From positions 18,203 through 82,202 of the forward strand of contig JAPFEH010000078.1 of assembly GCA_026169195.1 (NCBI GenBank): a stretch of 64,000 nt of DNA, given 5' to 3'. Shown here piece after piece: positions 27,517 through 36,310 of the stretch. Position 1 is the first letter of the stretch, and each line of letters begins with the position of its first letter. The position numbers and the translations under genes are program-made. The notes below the pieces were generated by a model. The model worked only from the letters and a program-made list of their open reading frames with translations. It was not told where the DNA came from and ran no database searches. The stretch comes from Dysosmobacter sp. (lineage in GTDB: Bacteria > Bacillota > Clostridia > Oscillospirales > Oscillospiraceae).

Positions 27517-27561
27517 CGTAAAGCACGCAAATATGCGGCAATCATCCCCAGAACTTCGTTT

Positions 27562-27596
27562 CGCGGAACTTCACCGTCCCGATCCGCAGTTCCGCG
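27562..27596 (+). promoter_or_regulatory. Candidate S15-binding leader stem-loop
   Basis: The rpsO 5' leader contains a CGCGGAACT / AGTTCCGCG stem (9 bp, 27562-27570 with 27588-27596), 30 bases before the start codon. S15 is known to repress its own mRNA through structured leaders in several bacterial groups. The shape and place fit, but homology to a known class was not tested. Confidence 0.5.
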
Positions 27597-27625
27597 GGGA
27601 ATCTATTTGAAAGGTGGAAACAACC

Positions 27626-27892
27626 ATGCTGCGCAAAGAACAGAAAACTGCTATCATCGACGCCAACCGTACCCATGAGGGCGACACCGGTTCCCCCGAG
27701 GTTCAGATCGCCATTCTGACCGAGCGGATCAACCAGCTGACCGTCCACATGCAGAACAATCCTCAGGATAAGCACTCCAACCGGGGTCTGCTGAAGATGG
27801 TCGGTAAGCGCCGCAACCTGCTGGATTACCTGATGAAGAAGGACATCGAGCGTTACCGCGCCCTGATCGCCAAGCTGGGTATCCGGAAGTAA
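27626..27892 (+). CDS. rpsO: 30S ribosomal protein S15
   Basis: Primary 16S rRNA-binding protein of the small-subunit platform. It has 88 residues and is full length. The family core [20 protein letters not shown] and the helix hairpin [20 protein letters not shown] are both present. The ATG at 27626 ([11 protein letters not shown]) follows AAAGGTGG. It has its own promoter, leader and terminator and lies upstream of pnp, the order conserved in bacteria. Confidence 0.98.
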   Translation: MLRKEQKTAIIDANRTHEGDTGSPEVQIAILTERINQLTVHMQNNPQDKHSNRGLLKMVGKRRNLLDYLMKKDIERYRALIAKLGIRK

Positions 27893-27902
27893 TGTGCTGA
27901 AT

Positions 27903-27937
27903 AAGGGTGGTGTGGATGCCTGCACCACCCTTCTTTC
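27903..27937 (+). terminator. rpsO: rpsO terminator
   Basis: AAGGGTGGTG / CACCACCCTT 10-bp stem with a 10-base loop, followed by CTTTC. Confidence 0.8.
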
Positions 27938-27975
27938 ACATTCATCCACCCGCGCCATGAGAGCCAGTCAAAGCC

Positions 27976-28076
27976 TTTAGCAGTTGAAAATGCGCCTTCC
28001 GACAGCGGAAACACCGTCCCTCCGGACAGGCCCCCAGCGGTACAGTGCTTGTGAGGACGCTTTTTCAAGTGCTAAA
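27976..28076 (+). promoter_or_regulatory. Structured pnp leader
   Basis: Two 19-base arms (27976-27994 and 28058-28076) pair with two mismatches to close a 63-base interior. The interior holds two perfect small hairpins, TTCCG/CGGAA (27997-28010) and GTCC/GGAC (28017-28028), giving a multibranch fold that ends 47 bases before the pnp start. PNPase autoregulates through a processed leader stem in E. coli; a similar role is inferred here. Confidence 0.5.
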
Positions 28077-28123
28077 TGGTTTGGCTCCCATGGATCCAAA
28101 TTCAATGAAAAAGGAGCTAAATT

Positions 28124-30274
28124 ATGTCAACCATTATCACCCGCAGACAATTCCCGGGCTACCACAAGTATGAAATGGAGCTGGCAGGCCGGCCCTTGAC
28201 GCTGGAAGTCGGCAAGCTGGCAGAGCTGGCCAACGCCGCCGTCATGGTGGGCTACGGCGATACCCGCGTGCTGGTGTGCGCCACCGCTTCCGCCCGTCCC
28301 CGGGACGGCATCGACTTCTTCCCCCTCAGCGTGGACTTTGAGGAGAAGATGTATGCCGTGGGCCGCATCCCCGGCAGCTTCAACCGCCGCGAGGGCCGCC
28401 CCGGCGAAAAGGGCATCCTGACCGCCCGCGTCATCGACCGCCCCATCCGCCCCCTGTTCCCCTTTGACTTCCGCAACGACGTTTCCATCATGGCCACCGT
28501 CATGAGCGTGGACCATGACTGCTCTCCCGAGATCGCCGCTCTGATCGGCACCTCCGCCGCGCTGGCCATCTCCGATATTCCATGGAACGGCCCCGTGGGC
28601 GCCGTCAAGGTGGGACTGGTGGACGGCAAGCTGGTCATCAACCCCGACGCGGAAATGCGCAAGGTCTCCGACCTGGATGTGACCGTGGTCTCCACCGCCA
28701 AGAAGGTGGTCATGATCGAAGCCGGCGCCAATCAGGTGGACAATGACACCATGTTCGCCGCCATCCAGCTGGCACACGAAGAAAACCAGAAGCAGATCGC
28801 CCTGATCAACCGGATGGTATCCGAGATCGGCAAGCCCAAGTTCGACTATCCCCACGCATCCTTCGATCAGGAGCTGTTCGACGATATCGTGAAGAACTTC
28901 ATGGACGAGGCCAAGGCCGCCATGGATACCGATGACAAGAATGTCCGCGAGGCCCGCTGGAACGCCATGATCGAAAAGTGGCACGAGAAGTATCTGGAAA
29001 GCCACCCCGACATGGATCAGTATCTGGAGGAGATCACCTACAAGTTCCAGAAAAAGATCGTCAAGGCATGGCTGCTGGAAGGCCACCGTGTGGACGGCCG
29101 CGCCAAGAACGAGATTCGTCCTCTGGACGCCGAGGTGGGCGTGCTGCCCCGTGTCCACGGCTCCGGCCTGTTCACCCGCGGTCAGACGCAGGTGCTCTCC
29201 GTGGCCACGCTGGACACCCTGTCCGCCAACCAGAAGCTGGACACCATCTGGGAAGAAACCGAAAAGCGCTATATGCACCATTACAACTTCCCCGGCTATT
29301 CCGTGGGCGAAGCCAAGCCCGCCCGTTCCCCCGGCCGCCGCGAGATCGGTCACGGTGCGCTGGCTGAGCGCGCCCTGCTGCCCGTGATCCCCTCCGTGGA
29401 AGAGTTCCCCTATGCCATCCGCGTGGTCTCCGAGGTGGTCTCCTCCAACGGCTCCACCTCTCAGGGCTCCATCTGCGGCTCCACGCTGGCCCTGATGGAC
29501 GCCGGCGTGCCCATCAAGGCCCCTGTGGCCGGCATCTCCTGCGGTCTCATTCAGGATGACGACGGCTCCTTCACCACCTTCATCGACATTCAGGGCGTGG
29601 AGGATTTCCACGGCGAAATGGACTTCAAGGTGGCCGGCACCAAGAAGGGTATCACCGCCATTCAGATGGACCTGAAAAATGACGGTCTGACCATGGAGAT
29701 CATCAAGAATGCGCTGGACATCACCTACGACGCCCGCATTCAGATTCTGGACCAGATCATGCTGCCCTGCATCGCCGAGCCCCGCTCCGAGGTCAGCAAG
29801 TATGCGCCCAAGATGATTACCATGCACATCGATCCCGACAAGATCCGGGACGTCATCGGCAAGGGCGGCTCCGTGATCCAGAAGATCGTGGCGGACACCG
29901 GCGCCAAAATCGACATCAACGACGACGGCTCCATCTTCATCGCCGCACCCAACCCCGAAAGCTGCGACGCCGCCAAGAAGTGCATTGACGACATCGTCTT
30001 CGTCCCCGAGGTGGGCGCCCTGTATTACGGCCGCGTGGTGCGCCTGATGACCTTCGGTGCCTTCGTGGAGCTGGCTCCCGGCAAGGACGGTCTGGTGCAC
30101 ATCTCCAAGCTGGCAGACCACCGCATCGAAAAGGTGGAGGATGCCTGCAAGATCGGCGATATGATGTGGGTCAAGGTCACCGAGATCGACGAAAAGGGCC
30201 GCGTGAACCTCTCCCACAAGGATGCCATGCGGGAGATTCAGGCCAAGGAGGCCGCCGGCGAGCGGGTGAAATAA
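28124..30274 (+). CDS. pnp: Polyribonucleotide nucleotidyltransferase (PNPase)
   Basis: Phosphorolytic 3'-5' exoribonuclease of the RNA degradosome. It has 716 residues: two RNase PH domains (GSFNRREGRPGEKGILTAR in the first, EVVSSNGSTSQGSICGSTLA in the second), a helical linker, a KH domain (about 565-625; VIGKGGSVIQKI) and a C-terminal S1 domain (about 630-700; GRVVRLMTFGAFVEL). The ATG at 28124 follows AAAAAGGAG. It lies 231 bases after rpsO, with a structured leader between and a terminator after it. Confidence 0.98.
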   Translation: MSTIITRRQFPGYHKYEMELAGRPLTLEVGKLAELANAAVMVGYGDTRVLVCATASARPRDGIDFFPLSVDFEEKMYAVGRIPGSFNRREGRPGEKGILTARVIDRPIRPLFPFDFRNDVSIMATVMSVDHDCSPEIAALIGTSAALAISDIPWNGPVGAVKVGLVDGKLVINPDAEMRKVSDLDVTVVSTAKKVVMIEAGANQVDNDTMFAAIQLAHEENQKQIALINRMVSEIGKPKFDYPHASFDQELFDDIVKNFMDEAKAAMDTDDKNVREARWNAMIEKWHEKYLESHPDMDQYLEEITYKFQKKIVKAWLLEGHRVDGRAKNEIRPLDAEVGVLPRVHGSGLFTRGQTQVLSVATLDTLSANQKLDTIWEETEKRYMHHYNFPGYSVGEAKPARSPGRREIGHGALAERALLPVIPSVEEFPYAIRVVSEVVSSNGSTSQGSICGSTLALMDAGVPIKAPVAGISCGLIQDDDGSFTTFIDIQGVEDFHGEMDFKVAGTKKGITAIQMDLKNDGLTMEIIKNALDITYDARIQILDQIMLPCIAEPRSEVSKYAPKMITMHIDPDKIRDVIGKGGSVIQKIVADTGAKIDINDDGSIFIAAPNPESCDAAKKCIDDIVFVPEVGALYYGRVVRLMTFGAFVELAPGKDGLVHISKLADHRIEKVEDACKIGDMMWVKVTEIDEKGRVNLSHKDAMREIQAKEAAGERVK

Positions 30275-30298
30275 GCTCTGCCACTGCAGATCTTTCAA

Positions 30299-30330
30299 AC
30301 CGGACGAACCATCAGGTTCGTCCGGTTTTC
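30299..30330 (+). terminator. pnp: pnp terminator
   Basis: ACCGGACGAACC / GGTTCGTCCGGT 12-bp stem with an ATCA loop, followed by TTTCCC. Confidence 0.8.
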
Positions 30331-30359
30331 CCGTCTGACAAAAGAAAGGAGGCCTTCTG

Positions 30360-31067
30360 ATGGCCGCTGTGATCCCCCTGCCCCTTACGGTTCTCCACGA
30401 GGGCAGACAGGAGACCCTGTTCCCCACCCTGCTGCAGGACGGCAGCGATGCCGTTCTGGTGGACTGCGGATATCCCAACTTTCTCCCTTTTCTGGAGGAG
30501 GCCCTGCAGGCGCTTGCGCTGACGCCTGCCGCCCTTACCGGCGTGGTGGTCACCCACCATGACGATGACCACATGGGCGCATTGTCCCAGCTCAAGCGGC
30601 AATATCCCCATATCCGGATCTATGCCGGAGCCGGGGAGGTGCCCTATATCTCCGGAGCAAAAACCTCCCTCCGGCTGCTGCAGGCCGAGAAGCTCCAGCC
30701 GGAACTTCCGCCGGAGGCGCAGGAATGGGGCCGCGCCTTCTGCCGACGTCTCGCTGCTGTGGAACCTGCGCCGGTGGACTGCCTGCTGCGGGACGGAGAC
30801 GTGCTCCCGTGGTGCGGCGGCTGTCGGGTGGTGTCCACCCCCGGCCATACGCCCGGACACATTTCCCTGCATCTTCCTGCATTTTCCACCGTCATCAGCG
30901 GCGACGCAGCGGTAGTTGAAAACAGCCGTCTGGTGGTAGCCAATCCGCAGTTTGCTCTGGATCTCCCCGCCGCTGAGCACTCTTTGGAGCATCTCCGGTC
31001 TCTGCCGTGGGATACCTGCCTGTGCTATCACGGAGGGATCTTCCGCCGTCCGGCAGAGACCGTTTAA
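30360..31067 (+). CDS. MBL-fold hydrolase (glyoxalase II-like)
   Basis: A 235-residue cytosolic metallo-beta-lactamase-fold protein. Metal motifs are THHDDDHMG (about residues 64-72; the usual HXHXDH with Asp substituted in the second position), STPGHTPGH and SGDAAV, with a C-terminal CYHGG histidine. It probably hydrolyses a thioester or phosphoester; the substrate is unknown. The ATG at 30360 has AAAGGAGG. It lies 30 bases after the pnp terminator, so read-through or a weak internal promoter must drive it. Confidence 0.8.
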   Translation: MAAVIPLPLTVLHEGRQETLFPTLLQDGSDAVLVDCGYPNFLPFLEEALQALALTPAALTGVVVTHHDDDHMGALSQLKRQYPHIRIYAGAGEVPYISGAKTSLRLLQAEKLQPELPPEAQEWGRAFCRRLAAVEPAPVDCLLRDGDVLPWCGGCRVVSTPGHTPGHISLHLPAFSTVISGDAAVVENSRLVVANPQFALDLPAAEHSLEHLRSLPWDTCLCYHGGIFRRPAETV

Positions 31068-31115
31068 GCGGTCCTGCCCGCTCCCGTTTCTCCGGAACCG
31101 CCGGCACGCCGCTTC

Positions 31116-31144
31116 TTGCAAACACGGCGCCGTTCCGGTATAAT
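31116..31144 (+). promoter_or_regulatory. mnmE: mnmE promoter
   Basis: -35 TTGCAA (31116-31121), a 17-base spacer and consensus -10 TATAAT (31139-31144), 100 bases before mnmE. Confidence 0.75.
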
Positions 31145-31171
31145 GTGTGCGCAGCTGCCGGAACGGCGCCG
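31125..31171. repeat. 14-bp inverted repeat straddling the mnmE -10 box
   Basis: CGGCGCCGTTCCGG (31125-31138) and its exact complement (31158-31171) flank a 19-base centre holding the -10 box and transcription start. It could be an operator for an unknown regulator or a cruciform-prone site. Confidence 0.6.
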
Positions 31172-31243
31172 GCTTCTGCCTGATTTGGATGTCTCCCCCG
31201 CCGCATTTCCGGCGCGGGGCACATGGTCAAAGGAGCTGATTTT

Positions 31244-32626
31244 ATGGATATCATCGCCGCCATCGCCACAGGGTCCGCCGCCACTGCCATCGGCATCGTG
31301 CGCATCTCCGGCGAAGGCTGCTTTTCCCTTTGCGACCGGGTGTTTCACCCTGCCAACGGCCGCCCCTTCTCCGGTCAGGCCGCCCGAACCATGATCTACG
31401 GCGATATGCTGGACGCTCAGGGCCGGATCATCGACCGGGGCCTTGCCGTCCGCTTTCCCGCTCCCCGCAGCTATACCGGCGAGGACTCCGCCGAATTCCA
31501 CTGCCACGGCTCTCCCGTGGTGCTGCGGGAACTGCTGGGCGCCCTCTTTTCCGCCGGCGCCCGTCAGGCCGGCCCCGGTGAATTCACCAAGCGCGCCTTT
31601 TTGAACGGCCGTCTGGATCTGACGCAGGCGGAAGCCGTCATCGACCTGATCGACGCGGAAACCGCCGCCGCCGCCCGCAACGCCGCCGCCCAGCTGGACG
31701 GCGGCCTGCGGAGGGTCCTGCTCCCCATTCAGGACGCGCTGCTGGAGATCATTTCCCGCTTTTACGCCGTGGTGGATTATCCCGACGAGGACATTGCGGA
31801 CATCCAGCCCCGCCAGATCGCCGATGCGCTGGAATCCGCCGACCGCCATCTCACCGCCCTGCTGGATACCTGCCGGCGGGGAAAGGTCCTGAAATCCGGC
31901 GTCCGCACCGCCATCGTGGGCCGGCCCAACGCCGGCAAGTCCTCCCTGCTCAACGCGCTGGTGGGATACGACCGCGCCATTGTTACCAGCATTCCGGGCA
32001 CCACGCGGGATACCGTAGAGGATGCCGCTGCCGTGGGAGACACGCTGCTGCGGCTCATTGACACCGCCGGCATCCACGAGACCGCCGACGCTGTGGAGCA
32101 GCTGGGTGTGGAGCGAAGCCGGAAAGCCGCCGAGCAGGCCGATCTGGTCATTGCCGTGGTGGACGGCACCGCCGGTCTCACGGAGGAGGATCGGGAAATT
32201 CTGGAGCTTGCCGCCGCGGCCCCCCGCTGGATTCTGGGCGCCAGCAAGTCCGACCTGCTTCCCGACGGCGTTTCTCCCGTCCGGACGCTGCCTGAGGGGC
32301 TGCGGAAGCCGGATGCGTCCGTCTCCTTCAGCTCCGTGACCCCCGGCGGACTGCGGCAGCTGGAAGCGGCCGTCACGGCGCTCTTTCCCGCAGGGGACGG
32401 CGGTCAGGCCGGCACCCTTCTGACCGATCAGCGGCAGGAGGACGCCGCCGCCCGCGCCCGGGACGCCGTCCGCCGCGCCAGAGAAGCGCTGGAGGGCGGC
32501 CTCACCCCAGACGCCGTGCTGACCGACGCCGAAGCGGCGCTGGAGGCACTGGGAGAACTGACGGGCCGCACAGCCAGAGAAGAGATCGTCTCCCGTATTT
32601 TTTCCAGATTCTGCGTCGGAAAGTAA
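31244..32626 (+). CDS. mnmE: tRNA uridine-5-carboxymethylaminomethyl modification GTPase
   Basis: With MnmG it modifies U34 of tRNAs reading split codon boxes. It has 460 residues: the N-terminal tetrahydrofolate-binding domain (IAAIATGSAATAIGIVRISG), a helical domain, an inserted G domain (P-loop GRPNAGKSS, then GTTRDTVED) and the invariant C-terminal FCVGK cysteine block. The ATG at 31244 follows AAAGGAGC. mnmG, normally next door, is absent from the window; mnmE stands alone with its own promoter. Confidence 0.97.
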   Translation: MDIIAAIATGSAATAIGIVRISGEGCFSLCDRVFHPANGRPFSGQAARTMIYGDMLDAQGRIIDRGLAVRFPAPRSYTGEDSAEFHCHGSPVVLRELLGALFSAGARQAGPGEFTKRAFLNGRLDLTQAEAVIDLIDAETAAAARNAAAQLDGGLRRVLLPIQDALLEIISRFYAVVDYPDEDIADIQPRQIADALESADRHLTALLDTCRRGKVLKSGVRTAIVGRPNAGKSSLLNALVGYDRAIVTSIPGTTRDTVEDAAAVGDTLLRLIDTAGIHETADAVEQLGVERSRKAAEQADLVIAVVDGTAGLTEEDREILELAAAAPRWILGASKSDLLPDGVSPVRTLPEGLRKPDASVSFSSVTPGGLRQLEAAVTALFPAGDGGQAGTLLTDQRQEDAAARARDAVRRAREALEGGLTPDAVLTDAEAALEALGELTGRTAREEIVSRIFSRFCVGK

Positions 32627-32653
32627 GGAAAATTCAATTTTAATCTTCACAAA

Positions 32654-32674
32654 ATGTGATTTACAAAACCACAT
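32654..32674. promoter_or_regulatory. Palindrome over the -35 box of the DUF1836 operon
   Basis: ATGTGATTT-aca-AAACCACAT: 9-base arms with one mismatch, enclosing the -35 hexamer. The position fits a repressor site, possibly for the DUF1836 protein encoded next. Confidence 0.45.
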
Positions 32675-32688
32675 CATCGTGATAAAAT
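32660..32688 (+). promoter_or_regulatory. Promoter of the DUF1836-degV-prmA-BASS operon
   Basis: -35 TTTACA (32660-32665), a 17-base spacer and -10 TAAAAT (32683-32688). Confidence 0.7.
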
Positions 32689-32730
32689 ATCCTCTGTATC
32701 AAAGACATCCCTGTGAAAGGAGGATTTGCC

Positions 32731-33285
32731 ATGGAGGAACTGTCATCTCTGCTGGAACGGCTGCGGCAGCAGCGCCCCGTCGCATGGGAGCAGCTTCCCG
32801 ATTTTGCCCTCTACATGGATCAGGTGCTCAGCTACATGGACCGGCAGGTGATCCGGTTCAACGAAGAGGACGGTCTCACCGCCGCCATGGTGAACAACTA
32901 TACCAAAAGCGGTCTGGTGCCGCGGGCCGACGGGAAAAAATACAGCCGGGAGCATCTGGCCTATCTCACCGTCATTTGTGTGCTTAAACATGTCATGTCC
33001 ACCCGGGACATGAATCTGCTGCTGAAAGAGGAGCTGCAGGGCGACCGCACAGTCCCCGACAGCTACGCCGCTTTTTGCAGCAGTGTGGACAGCGCGTTGA
33101 ATCTCACTGCCGACGAAATGGAATCCCAGCCCGCCGGACAGTCTCTGGCAGACGCCGCCATCCATTTCGCTCTGCTGAGTTACGCAGCCGGCGTGGCCAG
33201 CAGCCGCTATGTGAATCTTCTGCGGCAGCAGAAAGACGCCGCTCAGGAACCCCACGCCAAAAAATCCAAGAAGGAGCTTGACTGA
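32731..33285 (+). CDS. DUF1836 protein, putative DNA-binding regulator
   Basis: A 184-residue DUF1836 protein. The central segment (about residues 45-95, with GLTAAMVNNYTKSGLVPRADGKKY) has the look of a MerR-like winged helix that recognises DNA. The remainder is helical, with a charged Lys-rich C terminus. The ATG at 32731 follows AAAGGAGG. It is the first gene of an operon whose next gene, degV, starts one base after this gene's stop. Members of this family are poorly characterised; the DNA-binding role is inference. Confidence 0.75.
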   Translation: MEELSSLLERLRQQRPVAWEQLPDFALYMDQVLSYMDRQVIRFNEEDGLTAAMVNNYTKSGLVPRADGKKYSREHLAYLTVICVLKHVMSTRDMNLLLKEELQGDRTVPDSYAAFCSSVDSALNLTADEMESQPAGQSLADAAIHFALLSYAAGVASSRYVNLLRQQKDAAQEPHAKKSKKELD

Positions 33286-33286
33286 T

Positions 33287-34159
33287 ATGAAGGATTTTGT
33301 CATTATGACCGACAGCTGCTGCGATATGACCGCTCAGCTGGCCGGAGAACTGGAGCTGTCCGTTCTGCCGCTGAGTCTGCTGATGGGGGACGAGACCTAC
33401 CGCAACTGGCTGGACGGACGGGAAATCGGCTTCCATGAATTTTATGAGCGGATCCGGAGCGGTGCCTCTGCCACCACCTCTGCCATCAGCGTGGGCGATT
33501 TTGAGGAGGCCATGCGCCCGCTGCTGCAGGAGGGGAAGGATATTTTATATCTGGCATTTTCCTCCGGTCTTTCCACCACCTATCAGTCCGCCGTCATTGC
33601 CGCCGACAGTCTGCAGGAGGAATTTCCGGACGCCCGGATCCTTGTGGTGGATACGCTGGCGGCCTCTCTGGGGCAGGGACTGCTGGTCTATCTCTGCGTG
33701 CAGCAGAAGCGGGCCGGCAAAAGTCTGGAGGAGGTTCGGGATTACGCCGAGGCGACAAAGGGGAAGGTCTGCCACTGGTTTACCGTGGACGATCTGAACC
33801 ACCTGAAGCGGGGGGGCCGCATCAATGCCGCCACCGCCCTCTTCGGCACCATGCTGGCCATCAAGCCTGTGCTGCATGTGGATGACGAGGGACATCTCAT
33901 TGCCGTCAGCAAGACCCGGGGGCGGAAGGCCTCCCTGCTGGCCCTTGTGGACAAAATGGCGGAAACCGCCGACGATCCCGCCCATCAGACCGTGTTCATC
34001 AGCCACGGCGACTGTGAGGAAGACGCCCGCTTCGTTTCTGACGAGATCCGCCGCCGCTTCGGCACGGAGGATATCCGCATCAACTACGTGGGCCCCGTCA
34101 TCGGAAACCACTCCGGTCCCGGAACCGTGGCTCTGTTTTTCCTTGGGCAGTCCCGATAA
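33287..34159 (+). CDS. DegV family fatty-acid-binding protein
   Basis: A 290-residue DegV (FakB-like) protein that presents bound fatty acids to a kinase for phospholipid synthesis or moves lipids. Family marks are ITMTDSCCDM-like ligand loop (VIMTDSCCDMTAQ), the TTSAISVGDFEEAM region, FSSGLSTTYQSA and the C-terminal NYVGPVIGNHSGPGTVALFF. The ATG at 33287 follows AAGAAGGAG. No fakA is nearby. It is co-directional with the DUF1836 gene. Confidence 0.9.
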   Translation: MKDFVIMTDSCCDMTAQLAGELELSVLPLSLLMGDETYRNWLDGREIGFHEFYERIRSGASATTSAISVGDFEEAMRPLLQEGKDILYLAFSSGLSTTYQSAVIAADSLQEEFPDARILVVDTLAASLGQGLLVYLCVQQKRAGKSLEEVRDYAEATKGKVCHWFTVDDLNHLKRGGRINAATALFGTMLAIKPVLHVDDEGHLIAVSKTRGRKASLLALVDKMAETADDPAHQTVFISHGDCEEDARFVSDEIRRRFGTEDIRINYVGPVIGNHSGPGTVALFFLGQSR

Positions 34160-34204
34160 GCCCCGCTGCCCCGTACCGGATATTTTGATTCATGTGAGGT
34201 AACT

Positions 34205-35158
34205 ATGAACTGGCTGGAACTGCATATCGACACCACCCACACCGGACTGGATCCGGTGCTGGCCATGCTGTCCGCTCTGGATATCGACGGCGTGATCATT
34301 GACGATGAAGCCGACTTTCAGGACTTTCTGGAAAACAACCATCAATACTGGGATTATGTGGATGAGGAACTGGAAAAATCCATGGCCGGCAAGTCCCGCA
34401 TCACGTTCTATCTGCTGGCCAATGACACCGGCTACGGCAAGCTGGGCGAGGTCCGCGTGGCTTTGCAGGCGCTGAAGGAACGCCGGAACGACTGCGGCAC
34501 ACTGCTGCTGAGTCTGGAAAACATTCAGGATGCCGACTGGGAAAACAGCTGGAAGCAATACTATAAGCCCATGGAGATCGGACAGCGGCTGCTGGTGATC
34601 CCCCAGTGGGAGACCGCCGATCCCAAGGGGCGGGTCCCTTTGATTCTGGACCCCGGCCTGACCTTTGGCACCGGCAGCCACGCCACCACCCGATTGTGCC
34701 TGACGGCGCTGGAAAACGCCGTCAAGGGCGGGGAGCGGGTGCTGGATCTGGGCTGCGGCAGCGGCATCTTGTCCATTGCCGCTCTGCGGCTGGGCGCGGC
34801 GCAGGCCACTGCCGTGGACATTGATGAAAAATGCCTGACGGTGGCCTATGAAAACGCCGCCCTCAACGACATCAGCCGCGACACCTACACCGTCAGGGTG
34901 GGCAACGTCCTGACCGACGAGGCTCTGCGGGCGGAGCTGGGCGGCGGATACCAGATCGTCCTTGCCAACATCGTGGCGGACGTCATCATCGGCCTTGCGC
35001 CCATGGTCCGGTCCATGATGGCGGAGGGCGGGCTGTTCCTGTGCTCCGGCATCATCGACACCCGCGCCGAAGAAGTGGCGGAAAAGCTCCGGGCAGCCGG
35101 TCTGGAGCTGACGGAGACCCGCACCGCCGAGGGCTGGTACGCCTACACCTGCCGATGA
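34205..35158 (+). CDS. prmA: Ribosomal protein L11 methyltransferase
   Basis: SAM-dependent methyltransferase that trimethylates ribosomal protein L11. It has 317 residues: an N-terminal substrate-recognition domain (to about residue 110), LDPGLTFGTGSHATTRLCL, the SAM motif LDLGCGSGILSIAALRLGA and the catalytic NIVADVI block. The ATG at 34205 follows GTGAGG. Its stop overlaps the BASS start as ATGA. Confidence 0.95.
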   Translation: MNWLELHIDTTHTGLDPVLAMLSALDIDGVIIDDEADFQDFLENNHQYWDYVDEELEKSMAGKSRITFYLLANDTGYGKLGEVRVALQALKERRNDCGTLLLSLENIQDADWENSWKQYYKPMEIGQRLLVIPQWETADPKGRVPLILDPGLTFGTGSHATTRLCLTALENAVKGGERVLDLGCGSGILSIAALRLGAAQATAVDIDEKCLTVAYENAALNDISRDTYTVRVGNVLTDEALRAELGGGYQIVLANIVADVIIGLAPMVRSMMAEGGLFLCSGIIDTRAEEVAEKLRAAGLELTETRTAEGWYAYTCR

Positions 35159-36153
35159 ATACCGGCAGTACGCAGCATTTTTCAGGCCGCGTCAACGCGT
35201 TTCTGGGGGCGCACATGCTCTGGTTCGTCACGGCGTTTCTGGCGCTGGGACTGCTGCTTCCAGATGTGTTTTCCAAGCTCAGCGGCGCCACCGTCCCCAT
35301 GTTCGCCTTCATGACCTTCACCAACAGTCTGGGAGGCGATTTCCGGGATCTTGCCCGGGTGACCCGCAGCCCCCTGCCGGTGCTGGCGGTGCTGGTGACC
35401 ATCCATGCCGCCATGCCGCTGCTGGCGCTGGGGCTGGGGCGGCTGCTGTTCCCCCATGCCCCGCTCTTTACCATGGGGCTGCTGCTGGAATTCTCCCTGC
35501 CCACGGCGGTCTCCTCTCTGATGTGGGTAGGGCTGGGCGGCGGAAATGTCCCGCTGTGTCTGGCTCTGGTGCTGCTGGATACGCTGATGGCTCCGGCGGT
35601 GATCCCGCTGACGCTGCGGCTTCTCTCCGGCTCCGTGGTACAGATGGACACTGCCGGCATGATGTGGGATCTTCTCTGGATGGTCGCCATTCCCGCTCTG
35701 CTGGCTATGATCCTGCATCAAGCCTCCCGCGGTCGGGTGGAAACCACCCTCAAACCCCGTCTGGACCCCATCGCCAAGCTGATGCTGCTCACCATCATCG
35801 CCGTCAACGCCACCGGCTGCGCTCCCTTCCTGCAGCATGTGGACCGGACGCTGCTGCTGGTGATCGCGGCAGTTCTGGGACTGTGCCTGCTGGGATATGC
35901 GGCAGGCTACTGGCTGGGGCGGCTGCTGGGACAGCCCTTCCCCACCCTCGTGACCATGTCCCTCAACACCGGTGTGCGCAACATCAGCGCAGGCGCGGTA
36001 CTGGCTTTGCAGTATTTTCCGGCGGAAGTCATGTTTCCCGTGGCGTTTACCCCGCTTTTCTCCCAACTGACCATGTCGATCATGACAAAGCTGCTTCTGC
36101 GCACCGGACCGGGCCGCGCATGGATCGCCCGCCAAACGGAGAAGCCTTCCTGA
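35155..36153 (+). CDS. Bile acid:sodium symporter (BASS) family permease
   Basis: A 332-residue polytopic protein with about ten hydrophobic segments. The BASS/ArsB-related signature is seen around FTNSLGGDFRDL and near the end at TMSLNTGVRNISAGAVLAL. Substrates in this family include bile acids, pantoate and other organic anions; none can be assigned here. The ATG at 35155 overlaps the prmA stop. A perfect 24-base terminator palindrome follows. Confidence 0.85.
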   Translation: MNTGSTQHFSGRVNAFLGAHMLWFVTAFLALGLLLPDVFSKLSGATVPMFAFMTFTNSLGGDFRDLARVTRSPLPVLAVLVTIHAAMPLLALGLGRLLFPHAPLFTMGLLLEFSLPTAVSSLMWVGLGGGNVPLCLALVLLDTLMAPAVIPLTLRLLSGSVVQMDTAGMMWDLLWMVAIPALLAMILHQASRGRVETTLKPRLDPIAKLMLLTIIAVNATGCAPFLQHVDRTLLLVIAAVLGLCLLGYAAGYWLGRLLGQPFPTLVTMSLNTGVRNISAGAVLALQYFPAEVMFPVAFTPLFSQLTMSIMTKLLLRTGPGRAWIARQTEKPS

Positions 36154-36170
36154 TATCTGCCTCATATCTG

Positions 36171-36198
36171 CCGCGCATGGAGCTCCATGCGCGGTTTT
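36171..36198 (+). terminator. Terminator after the BASS gene
   Basis: A perfect 12-bp palindrome, CCGCGCATGGAG with its complement (36171-36194), followed by TTTTCCC. Confidence 0.8.
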
Positions 36199-36310
36199 CC
36201 CGTTTCAGCGCAAAAAAATTCCCTTTCTTCAAAGCCTTCGACAGTTCCCGCCCGACTTTTTCCTTTCAGGGCGCTACAATGGAACAACCGGAAGGAAGTG
36301 AAGCAACGCG

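Noticed and set aside
28148..28158. TTCCCGGG resembling half of a Noc binding site
   Set aside because: It lies within pnp coding sequence and does not match the full 14-base palindrome.
28127..30595. An 822-codon open frame opposite pnp
   Set aside because: Gly/His/Val-rich antisense shadow of a highly expressed gene; no domain seen.
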